From contig JAEZZU010000118.1 in the NCBI GenBank assembly GCA_023418355.1, positions 1-14,365 on the forward strand: DNA of 14,365 nt. The letters run 5' to 3'. Positions 1 through 7,688 of the stretch are shown piece after piece. The notes beneath the pieces were generated by a model. That model had not been told where the DNA came from. It ran no database searches and saw nothing but the letters and a program-made list of their open reading frames with translations. A program made the position numbers and the translations under genes. The stretch comes from Pseudomonadota bacterium. Lineage in GTDB: Bacteria; Pseudomonadota; Gammaproteobacteria; Burkholderiales; Burkholderiaceae_C. Every line of letters begins with the position of its first letter. Within the stretch, counting starts at the first letter, position 1.

Positions 1-2052
1 GGTGATCAGCACTTCCACCGGCCAGTCTTCAGGGAGCGCCAGCCCCTGCAAAGTCTGGGCACGCACAAAATGCTTCATGGACACGGTCTCGCCCGCACGC
101 ACCAGATTGCGGTCCAGCACGGTGTGCGCCACCAGCTCCGGCCCACTGCCCCAGGATGTGGGCAGATTGAAGCGCCAGGGCTCAATGCCGCGCTGCCAGT
201 CACTCCACACAAAAGCCACATCCTGCACGCCGTCATCGGTGTGGCGCGCGCTCACAAACCACTGACCACTGCCTTCATGGCCATCGCAGCGCGGGGCTTC
301 CTTGTCCAGATCGGGCAACAGCAGCACGCCATCAGCCCCCGTGGTGCCAGAAGCGTGCACACGCCCTCTGCAGTCCGACACCTGTACTTTGGCACCGGCC
401 ACAGGCTGGCCTTTGTCCAGCGACGTCACCCATACGGCCGAACCTTCACGCCCAAGCTTCAGGTGCACAGCCAGATTGGTCACCAGCGCCGAGGTGCGCA
501 CAAACATGCTGCGTGGCGAGCCCAGACGCTCGTCCAGCAGCGCTGCGCCCAGGCGTGGAGACTCTGCCTCCACCACATAAAAGCCCGGCGCAGTCAGCGG
601 AATGCCCACCACCTCAAAAGGACGTGGATCACCGGCATCCGCCTTGGGCAGCTGCTGATCCTGAGCCTGTGGCTTGCCTTTGAGCAGCGACAGCATGCGC
701 GTTTCCACAGAGCTGCTGTCCTGCTCCAGCCGGGGTGGCAGTGCTGCGGACAGTTCACGCTGCGCCTGCTTGCGGCTGATCCAGCCACGGTCATAGCGCT
801 GCACCAGATCCCACCAGTGGATGATGTCGGCGTCACTCTCAAGCCGCAATGTGCGCAGCTGCGCCTTGCCATCCTGTGCCTGATGCTGACCGTCCATGGC
901 CTCCACCTTGCGAACGGTCACGGGCAAGACGGCCACGCCATCCTCGCCCTCGGCAAAGCGCTCCAGCACCCCGAAGGGGGCGGCGGCAAATTTGAACAGC
1001 GGCGGTGTGTCACCCATCTTTACCTGCAAGGGGAAAGATGCTGCATTGGACAGGTGCCGCTGCGCGTCGTCTTCCAGGTCTGCAGGAAGCACCAGCTGGT
1101 ACGTGGCCGAAGGCACAAAAGGCGGCTTGAAGCGCAGCTCGCTGACGGTGTCTGCCGTCTCCTGCGCCAGGTCTGGTGCGATCTTTTTGCCATCGTGCTG
1201 CAGATACACCTGCGCTGCCTGCGCCTTGGGCACGGGGGCGGTGAAAGACAGCAGCACATCGCGAACAGGCAGACAGCCCGCATTCGCACGCTCGCGCTGG
1301 CATTGCAGCTGGGCAGTAAAGGCTTCACGCACCTGGAAGTCAAAAGTCTGTGTGCTGCCATTGCGCATGCCGTTGGCCATGGCAACACCTTCGCCGTATA
1401 CCAGCTGCATGTCCGTGCCCGCTGTCAGACGCCGGTTGCAGCTCAGTGCGACATAGTGGCCGCGCTCCTCGATCTGCAGGGCCTTGAGCAGCTGCTGGGT
1501 CTGCGCGGCATCCTGCACCCGCACGGGAATGCGCTCGCCCACATCCTGCGCGCGGCAGTACACATGCTGCTGCAGACTTTCCGTGGTGGGCTGGCCATTG
1601 AGCTGCAGCACAAAGGTCTGCGCTTCATCAATGGCTTCATACGTACCAGGCCAGGTATGGAGCACCGCAGGCCCTGGCACGAAAAACTGATAGCTGCCAG
1701 CGCCCGTCAGTGCTGCGCCAGATGGCAATTTGAAGCTTTTATTGCGCTCCACCGTACAGCGCGTGCCAGCGGGCAGTGGCTGCTCAAACTGCCAGATCCA
1801 CTCACGCGCATCGTTCCAGCGGCCACTGCCTTGGGCCGCAGCTTCGGGTGTGCACTGCACCTGCACAGGCGCTGTGGCTTGAGGATTGCCCAGTGGCACC
1901 GCATCGGCACTGGTCTGCACCACCACCTGCTGCACATCGTGGCTCGCACCCTGGGGGGTGACTTGCGAGATGCTGGCCGCATGCACGGCACAGGCGCCTG
2001 CCACACCCCACACACCCAGCCACCACGATCGAGAAAAGGAAATCTGCGCCAC
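1..2052 (-). CDS. Bacterial alpha-2-macroglobulin family protein, N-terminal part (cut by window edge)
   Basis: The minus frame is open from a GTG at 2052 to the window edge (684 codons, no stop). An in-frame TGA lies four codons upstream of the GTG, and GAGGTGG sits just before it, so this start is well fixed. Residues 1-26 form an export signal (SRSWWLGVWGVAGACAVHA); cleavage is likely near residue 25, although Cys21 in AGAC could be a poor lipobox. Macroglobulin-like beta domains follow: about 515-600 contains VTSLDKGQPVAGAKVQV and an Asp-Gly turn, and about 640-665 contains LDRNLVRAGETVSMKHF, the bacterial form of the MG2 DR-x-x-x-RxGETV motif. Family members are periplasmic or membrane-anchored protease traps, often of 1,500-2,000 residues, and many carry a thioester. 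The bait region, thioester and receptor-binding domains lie outside the window, so trapping activity cannot be judged. The plus-strand open frame over the same DNA is a codon-bias shadow. Confidence 0.88.
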   Translation of the reverse strand, partial: MAQISFSRSWWLGVWGVAGACAVHAASISQVTPQGASHDVQQVVVQTSADAVPLGNPQATAPVQVQCTPEAAAQGSGRWNDAREWIWQFEQPLPAGTRCTVERNKSFKLPSGAALTGAGSYQFFVPGPAVLHTWPGTYEAIDEAQTFVLQLNGQPTTESLQQHVYCRAQDVGERIPVRVQDAAQTQQLLKALQIEERGHYVALSCNRRLTAGTDMQLVYGEGVAMANGMRNGSTQTFDFQVREAFTAQLQCQRERANAGCLPVRDVLLSFTAPVPKAQAAQVYLQHDGKKIAPDLAQETADTVSELRFKPPFVPSATYQLVLPADLEDDAQRHLSNAASFPLQVKMGDTPPLFKFAAAPFGVLERFAEGEDGVAVLPVTVRKVEAMDGQHQAQDGKAQLRTLRLESDADIIHWWDLVQRYDRGWISRKQAQRELSAALPPRLEQDSSSVETRMLSLLKGKPQAQDQQLPKADAGDPRPFEVVGIPLTAPGFYVVEAESPRLGAALLDERLGSPRSMFVRTSALVTNLAVHLKLGREGSAVWVTSLDKGQPVAGAKVQVSDCRGRVHASGTTGADGVLLLPDLDKEAPRCDGHEGSGQWFVSARHTDDGVQDVAFVWSDWQRGIEPWRFNLPTSWGSGPELVAHTVLDRNLVRAGETVSMKHFVRAQTLQGLALPEDWPVEVLIT

Positions 2053-2110
2053 GCTGCCACCTCACGCCTGATGCGAAGCCCATAAGCCTAACACTGCTTG
2101 TGGAGCAGCC

Positions 2111-2140
2111 TTTATCAGACAAAGGCCAGCGAAGCTCCAA
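2111..2140 (-). promoter_or_regulatory. Possible sigma70-type promoter for the alpha-2-macroglobulin gene
   Basis: Read on the minus strand, TTGGAG (2140-2135) is followed after 18 nt by GATAAA (2116-2111), about 60 nt before the GTG start. Both boxes match the consensus only partly. The -10 side overlaps a short hairpin, GCCTTT (2108-2113) with AAAGGC (2121-2126). Confidence 0.3.
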
Positions 2141-2191
2141 TGCCCGCATGCCCCGGCCCTGTTTCAGCCGCTGCCGCCAGGCTTGCACCTA

Positions 2192-2207
2192 CACTGCCCA
2201 GGCAGTG
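2192..2207. promoter_or_regulatory. Perfect dyad in the leader region of tenA
   Basis: CACTGCC (2192-2198) and GGCAGTG (2201-2207) are exact inverted repeats around a 2-nt centre, 55 bp before the tenA start. It lies in the 209-bp space between the divergent alpha-2-macroglobulin and tenA genes. It could be an operator or an RNA hairpin; no T-tract follows, so it is not a terminator. I see no TPP riboswitch signature in this space. Confidence 0.35.
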
Positions 2208-2261
2208 GCCCACCACACTGGCACATGGGCTGAGGTTTTGACGCATTCGGAGGTTTTTTGC

Positions 2262-2939
2262 ATGCAGCACCGTACTGGCAGTTTTTGTGACCAGGCCTGG
2301 GAACGCAATCTGCCCCTGTTCCAGGCGACGCTGGATCTGCCCTTTAACCGCGAACTGGCCGCAGGCACACTGCCCCGCGACGTCTTTCGCCACTACATGA
2401 TTCAGGACGCGCATTACCTGGTGGCCTTTGGCCGCGCGCTGGCCGCTGCAGCCGCCAAGGCCGATGATGCCGACGGTGTCGTGCAGTTTGCCGCTGCTGC
2501 CCAGGAAGCCGTGGTGGCCGAGCGTGAACTGCACCACAGCTTCATGCGCGAGTACGCCATCACGCCCGAGGAGTTTGCCCGCACGCCGCTGTCGCCCACC
2601 TGCCACCACTACTGCCACTTTCTGCAGTCCGTGGCCTGGAGCCGCCCTTACCCGGTGGCACTGGCTGCGCTGCTGCCCTGCTTCTGGATTTATGCCGAAG
2701 TCGGCGTCGACCTGCAAAAGCGCACGGCAGCTGGCAACCCGTACCAGAGCTGGATTGATACCTATGGCGGCGAAGAATTCCACGCCCATGTGCGCGCCGT
2801 GCGCAGCACCATCGATGCCGTAGCCGCGCAGGCCGATGCACGCACGGTGGCGGAAATGCACGCGGCCTACACCGATGCGGCGCGGCTGGAGTGGATGTTC
2901 TGGGACAGCGCCTACCGCATGCAGGCATGGAGCTGCTAA
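2262..2939 (+). CDS. tenA: TenA family thiaminase II / aminopyrimidine aminohydrolase
   Basis: A 225-residue all-helical cytosolic enzyme, the usual TenA length. The ATG at 2262 is chosen because GGAGG (2249-2253) lies 8 nt upstream and homologues begin at about this point; the frame stays open further upstream but that part looks non-coding. Active-site residues of the family are visible: Asp49 in HYMIQDAHYL, catalytic Cys140 and Tyr144 in LLPCFWIY, and the late acidic residue Glu210 in LEWMFWDSAY. TenA enzymes hydrolyse degraded pyrimidine pieces of thiamine (amino-HMP to HMP) for salvage, and can split thiamine itself. No other thi gene and no TPP riboswitch is in view, which fits a stand-alone salvage gene. 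It converges on the Bug gene downstream, with a palindromic repeat between them that may end both transcripts. Substrate preference within the family cannot be read from sequence. Confidence 0.93.
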   Translation: MQHRTGSFCDQAWERNLPLFQATLDLPFNRELAAGTLPRDVFRHYMIQDAHYLVAFGRALAAAAAKADDADGVVQFAAAAQEAVVAERELHHSFMREYAITPEEFARTPLSPTCHHYCHFLQSVAWSRPYPVALAALLPCFWIYAEVGVDLQKRTAAGNPYQSWIDTYGGEEFHAHVRAVRSTIDAVAAQADARTVAEMHAAYTDAARLEWMFWDSAYRMQAWSC

Positions 2940-2946
2940 ATAATTC

Positions 2947-3026
2947 ATAGCTGCCAGCGCAGATGTAAAAAGGACTTCAGATAGAAAACCATCTGAAGTC
3001 CTTATTTTTCAAGCGCTAGCAGCTAT
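2947..3026. repeat. Nested palindromic intergenic repeat, copy 1
   Basis: The outer arms ATAGCTGCCAGCGC (2947-2960) and GCGCTAGCAGCTAT (3013-3026) pair at 13 of 14 positions. Inside them is a 15-bp stem with one mismatch, 2970-2984 with 2989-3003, closed by an AAAA loop. A T-run follows the right outer arm (3028-3033). It fills the space between the convergent tenA and Bug genes, so it probably acts as a two-way terminator. A second copy with the same architecture lies at 10828-10907; similar palindromes are, as I recall, common between genes in Comamonadaceae. Confidence 0.8.
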
Positions 3027-3043
3027 TCTTTTTCAAGCCATGC

Positions 3044-4039
3044 TTACTGGGGCTGGAAACCACTTTGCGCAATGATGCGCTTCCACACGGCGGTGTAGTC
3101 ACGCTCACGCTGGTGCAACTGTGCAGGCGTCATGGGGTCTACGACCAGACCAATGGCTTCCAGCTGCTCGCGGATATGGGGTTCCTGCACGCTGTCCGCC
3201 AAGGCCTTGGCAAAGCGCTGCGTAAATTCCGCAGGCACGCCCTTGGGCGCATAAATGCCGTAGTAAGGCATGTCCTCCAGTCCCTTCATGCCCAGCTCGG
3301 CAAAGGTGGGCACCTCAGGCAGCAGGGGCTGGCGCTTGCCGCCGAGCACGGCCAGCACACGCACTTTGCCTTCCTTGTGGTAGTGCACAAAGTCCTGCAC
3401 CGAACCAATGCCAGCCTCGATCTGGCGGCCCAGCATGTCGCTGATCATGGGCGCACTGCCCTTGTAGGGCGCGGAAATCAGGTCCAGCTGGTAACGCTGC
3501 GCCAGCTGCTTGACCAGAAATTCCGGGGTCGATGCCGGTGCAGGAATGCCCACGGCGCTGCGGCCACCGGCGTCCTTGCGCACCCACTGCAGATACTCTT
3601 CAAACGTCTTGGCGGGGTGCAGGCCAGAGACGGCAAAGGTATTCACGAACGAGGCAAAGCCGCCCATGGGCTCAAAGTCCTGTGCGGGGTCAAAGCCTGC
3701 ATGGCGCACCACCTGCGGCAGGATGGAAATGCTGTGGTCGTGCGTGAGGAACAGCGTGGTGCCGTCAGCAGGCGAGGCCTTGAGCTGCTGCGCCGCAATC
3801 TGGCCACCAGCGCCAGGCTTGTTTTCAATGATGACGGTTCGGCCCAGACGCTGGCTCAGAGGCTCCTGCAGCAGGCGCGCAATCACGTCAGTGCCACCAC
3901 CGGGAGGGAAGCCCACCAGAATGCGAATGGGGCGTTCCGACGCCCACGACCAGCGCCAGCCTGCCACGCTGGCGGTAGCCAGCACTGCTGCTTGGGTGGC
4001 AGTTTGGGCGAGGAAGCGACGGCGGGAGGGATAGGACAC
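3044..4039 (-). CDS. Bug/TctC family periplasmic solute-binding protein, Tat-exported
   Basis: 331 residues, the standard length for tripartite tricarboxylate transporter receptors. The start is a GTG at 4039 with GGAG 8 nt upstream. The N-terminus has a twin-arginine signal, SRRRFLAQ at residues 5-12, followed by a hydrophobic stretch ending near residue 34 (WASE). The mature protein begins RPIRILVGFPPGGGTD (about 36-51), the family's first strand and ligand loop, then ENKPGAGGQIAAQ (72-84) and a typical late PEVPTFAELG. Bug receptors bind carboxylates, amides or aromatic acids in the periplasm; the ligand cannot be told from sequence. No TctA or TctB gene is in the window, so it is an orphan receptor, as is common in Bordetella and Comamonas. 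A Tat signal is less usual than Sec in this family and may mean that it folds before export. It has its own 194-bp upstream space after the argH terminator. Confidence 0.92.
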   Translation of the reverse strand: MSYPSRRRFLAQTATQAAVLATASVAGWRWSWASERPIRILVGFPPGGGTDVIARLLQEPLSQRLGRTVIIENKPGAGGQIAAQQLKASPADGTTLFLTHDHSISILPQVVRHAGFDPAQDFEPMGGFASFVNTFAVSGLHPAKTFEEYLQWVRKDAGGRSAVGIPAPASTPEFLVKQLAQRYQLDLISAPYKGSAPMISDMLGRQIEAGIGSVQDFVHYHKEGKVRVLAVLGGKRQPLLPEVPTFAELGMKGLEDMPYYGIYAPKGVPAEFTQRFAKALADSVQEPHIREQLEAIGLVVDPMTPAQLHQRERDYTAVWKRIIAQSGFQPQ

Positions 4040-4137
4040 AAATTACTCCGGTAGTGAAAAGAAGAAAAAGCCATACACGGCCATCTGCCAGCCTACCGGA
4101 TGAAACAGGTCGAAAAACCGATAAAAGCCAGCCATAT

Positions 4138-4156
4138 GGCGATGCAACACATCGCC
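4138..4156. promoter_or_regulatory. Perfect 7-bp hairpin upstream of the Bug gene
   Basis: GGCGATG (4138-4144) and CATCGCC (4150-4156) are exact inverted repeats with a 5-nt loop, in the space between argH and the Bug gene. On the minus strand it comes just after the argH terminator and about 100 nt before the Bug start. It has no T-tract and may be an operator or leader hairpin; its function is unknown. Confidence 0.35.
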
Positions 4157-4171
4157 AAAACCGCACAAAGA

Positions 4172-4201
4172 CAAAGAAAAAGGGACGCCGAAGCGTCCCT
4201 T
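4172..4201 (-). terminator. Rho-independent terminator of argH
   Basis: Read on the minus strand, AAGGGACGC (4201-4193) pairs perfectly with GCGTCCCTT (4188-4180) around a TTCG loop, followed by a T-rich run to 4172. It begins 33 nt after the argH stop. The TTCG loop and clean 9-bp stem make this a strong call. Confidence 0.88.
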
Positions 4202-4233
4202 GATGGCGTGCAGCGCCAGCTGCCAACAGCTTT

Positions 4234-5688
<1,455 letters not shown>

Positions 5689-5699
5689 GGGAGGGCAAA

Positions 5700-5711
5700 A
5701 TTTCCAGAAAT
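5700..5711. promoter_or_regulatory. Dyad in the argH/algZ divergent spacer
   Basis: ATTTCCAGAAAT is a perfect inverted repeat (5+2+5), 12 bp before the argH ATG and 30 bp before the algZ ATG. A second, GC-rich symmetric piece, CCGGAATAGCCGG, lies at 5721-5733. Divergent control signals must fit in 52 bp or extend into the genes. I could not pick convincing -35/-10 boxes for either gene. Confidence 0.3.
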
Positions 5712-5740
5712 GACAGACACCCGGAATAGCCGGATGCCCT

Positions 5741-6820
5741 ATGCACAATCCGCAAATTCTATCGACCCAATCCACCCCCACGGCATCTTCCGAGCAGACA
5801 ACCCCTCAGACTGCTTCAGCGCCCCCTGTGCTGATCTTCGATGCCTGCCATCTGGGTGTGGTCTTGCGCGCCGTGCTCGGGGTGGAACTCACACTGGCCA
5901 TTGCAGCCCTCTACACCAGTGCAGATGCCGAAGCCTGGCTGCTGCACATGGCCTGGCTGACCAGTGGCGGCCTGCCCGGCACGCTGATCTGGCTGCTGCT
6001 GGCCTGCAGCCTCAAGCGCGTGCTGCACCGCATGGATGCGCACTGGCAGTACGCCAGTGGTGTGGGCCTGGGGGTGGTGGCCGGGCTGTATGCCAGCACC
6101 ATGCTGGCCATTTCTGGCGACATCACCGGCCTGCACTGGCTGGCCAATGCCATCGTCGGCGGCCTGTTCGCAGCCGTACTCGTGGGCTATCTGGTGCTGC
6201 GTGCCGAGGGCAGAACCCCTGCAGCCACCACCGCGCAGCTGACGGCGCTGCAGGCCCATATCCGCCCGCACTTTCTGTTCAACGCCCTCAACAGCGCGAT
6301 TGCGCTGGTGCGCGAGCAGCCCTCCAGGGCCGAGCAGCTGCTCACTGATCTGAGCGATCTGTTTCGCGCCACCTTGCGCAACCCGCGCAGCACCATCTCC
6401 CTGCAGGAAGAGATTGAACTGGCCCAGCGCTACCTGGATATCGAACAGGTGCGGTTTGGTGACCGGCTGCAGGTGGAATGGCAGCTCGACCCTGCAGCCC
6501 TGAACGTCCGTCTGCCCCCGCTTCTGCTGCAGCCCCTGGTAGAAAACGCGGTCAAACACGGGGTAGAACCCTCAGAAATTGGCACAAAAGTAACAATTTC
6601 AGCGCAGTTAACGCGAAAAAAATTCATTTTGCTCACGGTCACCAATACACTGCCCCGGGAGGAGCACCGAGGAGACAGAGCCGCCAGCCGCCCCGGCCAA
6701 GGCATGGCGCTTGCGAACGTCGAGCGGCGTTTGCGCTTGTTACATGATGTTCAGGCCACTTTCAGCGCAGGCCCCAAAGACCGTGTCTTCGAGGTCAAGA
6801 TTTTGCTTCCGTCCAGTTAA
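5741..6820 (+). CDS. algZ: AlgZ/LytS-type membrane sensor histidine kinase
   Basis: 359 residues. A polar, Ser/Thr-rich N-terminus (1-28) is followed by four likely membrane segments (about 38-60, 70-90, 105-124, 131-153), then a LytS-class kinase domain. The phosphoacceptor is His177 in LQAHIRPHFLFNALNS; the N-box is PLVENAVKHG (Asn269); a variant G-box GQGMALANVERRL lies at 320-332. There is no large sensory domain, so the stimulus may be sensed in the membrane part, as in AlgZ/FimS. The stop lies 21 nt before algR, so the two are co-transcribed and form a phosphorelay pair. The symbol rests on fold plus the argH neighbourhood known from Pseudomonas, not on a search. No ribosome-binding sequence is obvious before the ATG. 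An AT-rich pocket around 6580-6640 includes a run of seven A (6616-6622). Confidence 0.85.
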   Translation: MHNPQILSTQSTPTASSEQTTPQTASAPPVLIFDACHLGVVLRAVLGVELTLAIAALYTSADAEAWLLHMAWLTSGGLPGTLIWLLLACSLKRVLHRMDAHWQYASGVGLGVVAGLYASTMLAISGDITGLHWLANAIVGGLFAAVLVGYLVLRAEGRTPAATTAQLTALQAHIRPHFLFNALNSAIALVREQPSRAEQLLTDLSDLFRATLRNPRSTISLQEEIELAQRYLDIEQVRFGDRLQVEWQLDPAALNVRLPPLLLQPLVENAVKHGVEPSEIGTKVTISAQLTRKKFILLTVTNTLPREEHRGDRAASRPGQGMALANVERRLRLLHDVQATFSAGPKDRVFEVKILLPSS

Positions 6821-6841
6821 CAGACCACTCGGAGATAAGCC

Positions 6842-7624
6842 ATGCATGTGCTGATTGTCGATGATGAATTGTTGGCTCGAAACCGCCTGCGCGTCCTTTT
6901 GAGCGAATGTGAAGACCCCGCGTCACCCTTTGTGATTGAAGAGGCTGCGAGCACCGCCCAGGCGCAGGAATTTCTGCAGCACAGCCCGCTTCCCGTAGAC
7001 ATTCTCTTTCTTGACGTACAGATGCCTGGCCCCAATGGACTGGTGCTGGCGCAGACCGTGCGCAATATGAGCAAGCCGCCTGCCGTGGTCTTCGTCACGG
7101 CCCATGCCATGTATGCCGCCAATGCTTTTGAGCTGGAGGCAACGGACTACCTCACCAAGCCCGTGCGGCTGGAACGCCTGCAGCAGACAATGGCCAAGAT
7201 CCGCCGCATTCGTGCGCTGGAAGGCCTGGGCGATGCCACGGACCACCTGCCAGCCTTGGTCATCCGTGACCGCGGACGTGCCGAGCGCGTGCCGCTGCAC
7301 CAGATCATTTATTTCAAGGCCGAGCAGAAATATGTCACCGTGCGGACCGCTTCGCGCACCTACATCTATGACAACTCACTGAGCGAGCTGGAAAACCGCT
7401 TCCCCAACCAGTTCGTGCGCATTCACCGCAATGCACTGGTCGCACCTTCGCAAATGCGCGCGCTGGACAAGCACTACACCGATGACGACATGGAATGCTG
7501 GGTGCTGCGCCTGCACAGCGTGCCAGAGACGCTGCAGGTGTCGCGCCGCCAGCTGGCATCCGTGCGCAACGCCCTGCACAGCCTGAGCCGCTGTGCTGTT
7601 GCGCCTCAGGCAGAACCGGCCTGA
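6842..7624 (+). CDS. algR: AlgR/LytTR-type response regulator
   Basis: 260 residues: a receiver domain (about 1-125) with acidic pocket Asp7/Asp8, phosphoacceptor Asp58 in FLDVQMPG, Thr86 and Lys106 (TDYLTKP), then a LytTR DNA-binding domain (about 138-245) with the typical IIYFKAEQKYVTV strand and FVRIHRNALV. The ATG at 6842 has GGAG (6831-6834) 7 nt upstream. LytTR proteins bind direct repeats upstream of envelope, fimbrial or polysaccharide genes; the targets here are unknown. It is the partner of the kinase just upstream, and the pair ends at a strong terminator 17 nt after the stop. In Pseudomonas the next gene is hemC; here it is a convergent ZIP transporter. Confidence 0.9.
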   Translation: MHVLIVDDELLARNRLRVLLSECEDPASPFVIEEAASTAQAQEFLQHSPLPVDILFLDVQMPGPNGLVLAQTVRNMSKPPAVVFVTAHAMYAANAFELEATDYLTKPVRLERLQQTMAKIRRIRALEGLGDATDHLPALVIRDRGRAERVPLHQIIYFKAEQKYVTVRTASRTYIYDNSLSELENRFPNQFVRIHRNALVAPSQMRALDKHYTDDDMECWVLRLHSVPETLQVSRRQLASVRNALHSLSRCAVAPQAEPA

Positions 7625-7640
7625 GGTCTGGTCTGGACAT

Positions 7641-7674
7641 AAAAAAACGGCACCTGAAACGGTGCCGTTTTTTT
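7641..7674. terminator. Bidirectional terminator between algR and the ZIP gene
   Basis: AAAAAAACGGCACC (7641-7654) and GGTGCCGTTTTTTT (7661-7674) are exact inverted repeats around a TGAAAC loop, giving a GC stem flanked by seven A and seven T. It sits between the convergent stops at 7624 and 7689, so it should end both transcripts. Confidence 0.96.
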
Positions 7675-7688
7675 ACGTGCTTGCTGCC

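Noticed and set aside
1690..1706. Match to the palindrome outer arm (TAGCTGCCAGCGC)
   Set aside because: It lies inside the alpha-2-macroglobulin coding frame with no inner stem or right arm near it, so it is probably chance.
70..2085. Plus-strand open frame of 671 codons
   Set aside because: It is antisense to the alpha-2-macroglobulin frame, which has a signal peptide, a ribosome-binding site and family motifs. The plus frame gives a low-complexity His/Arg/Gln-rich product typical of GC-rich shadow frames.
2100..2261. N-terminal extension of TenA
   Set aside because: The frame is open, but the residues do not match TenA and a good GGAGG sits before the ATG at 2262.
3065..4054. Plus-strand open frame of 329 codons
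   Set aside because: It mirrors the Bug receptor gene on the other strand, and no family features are seen.
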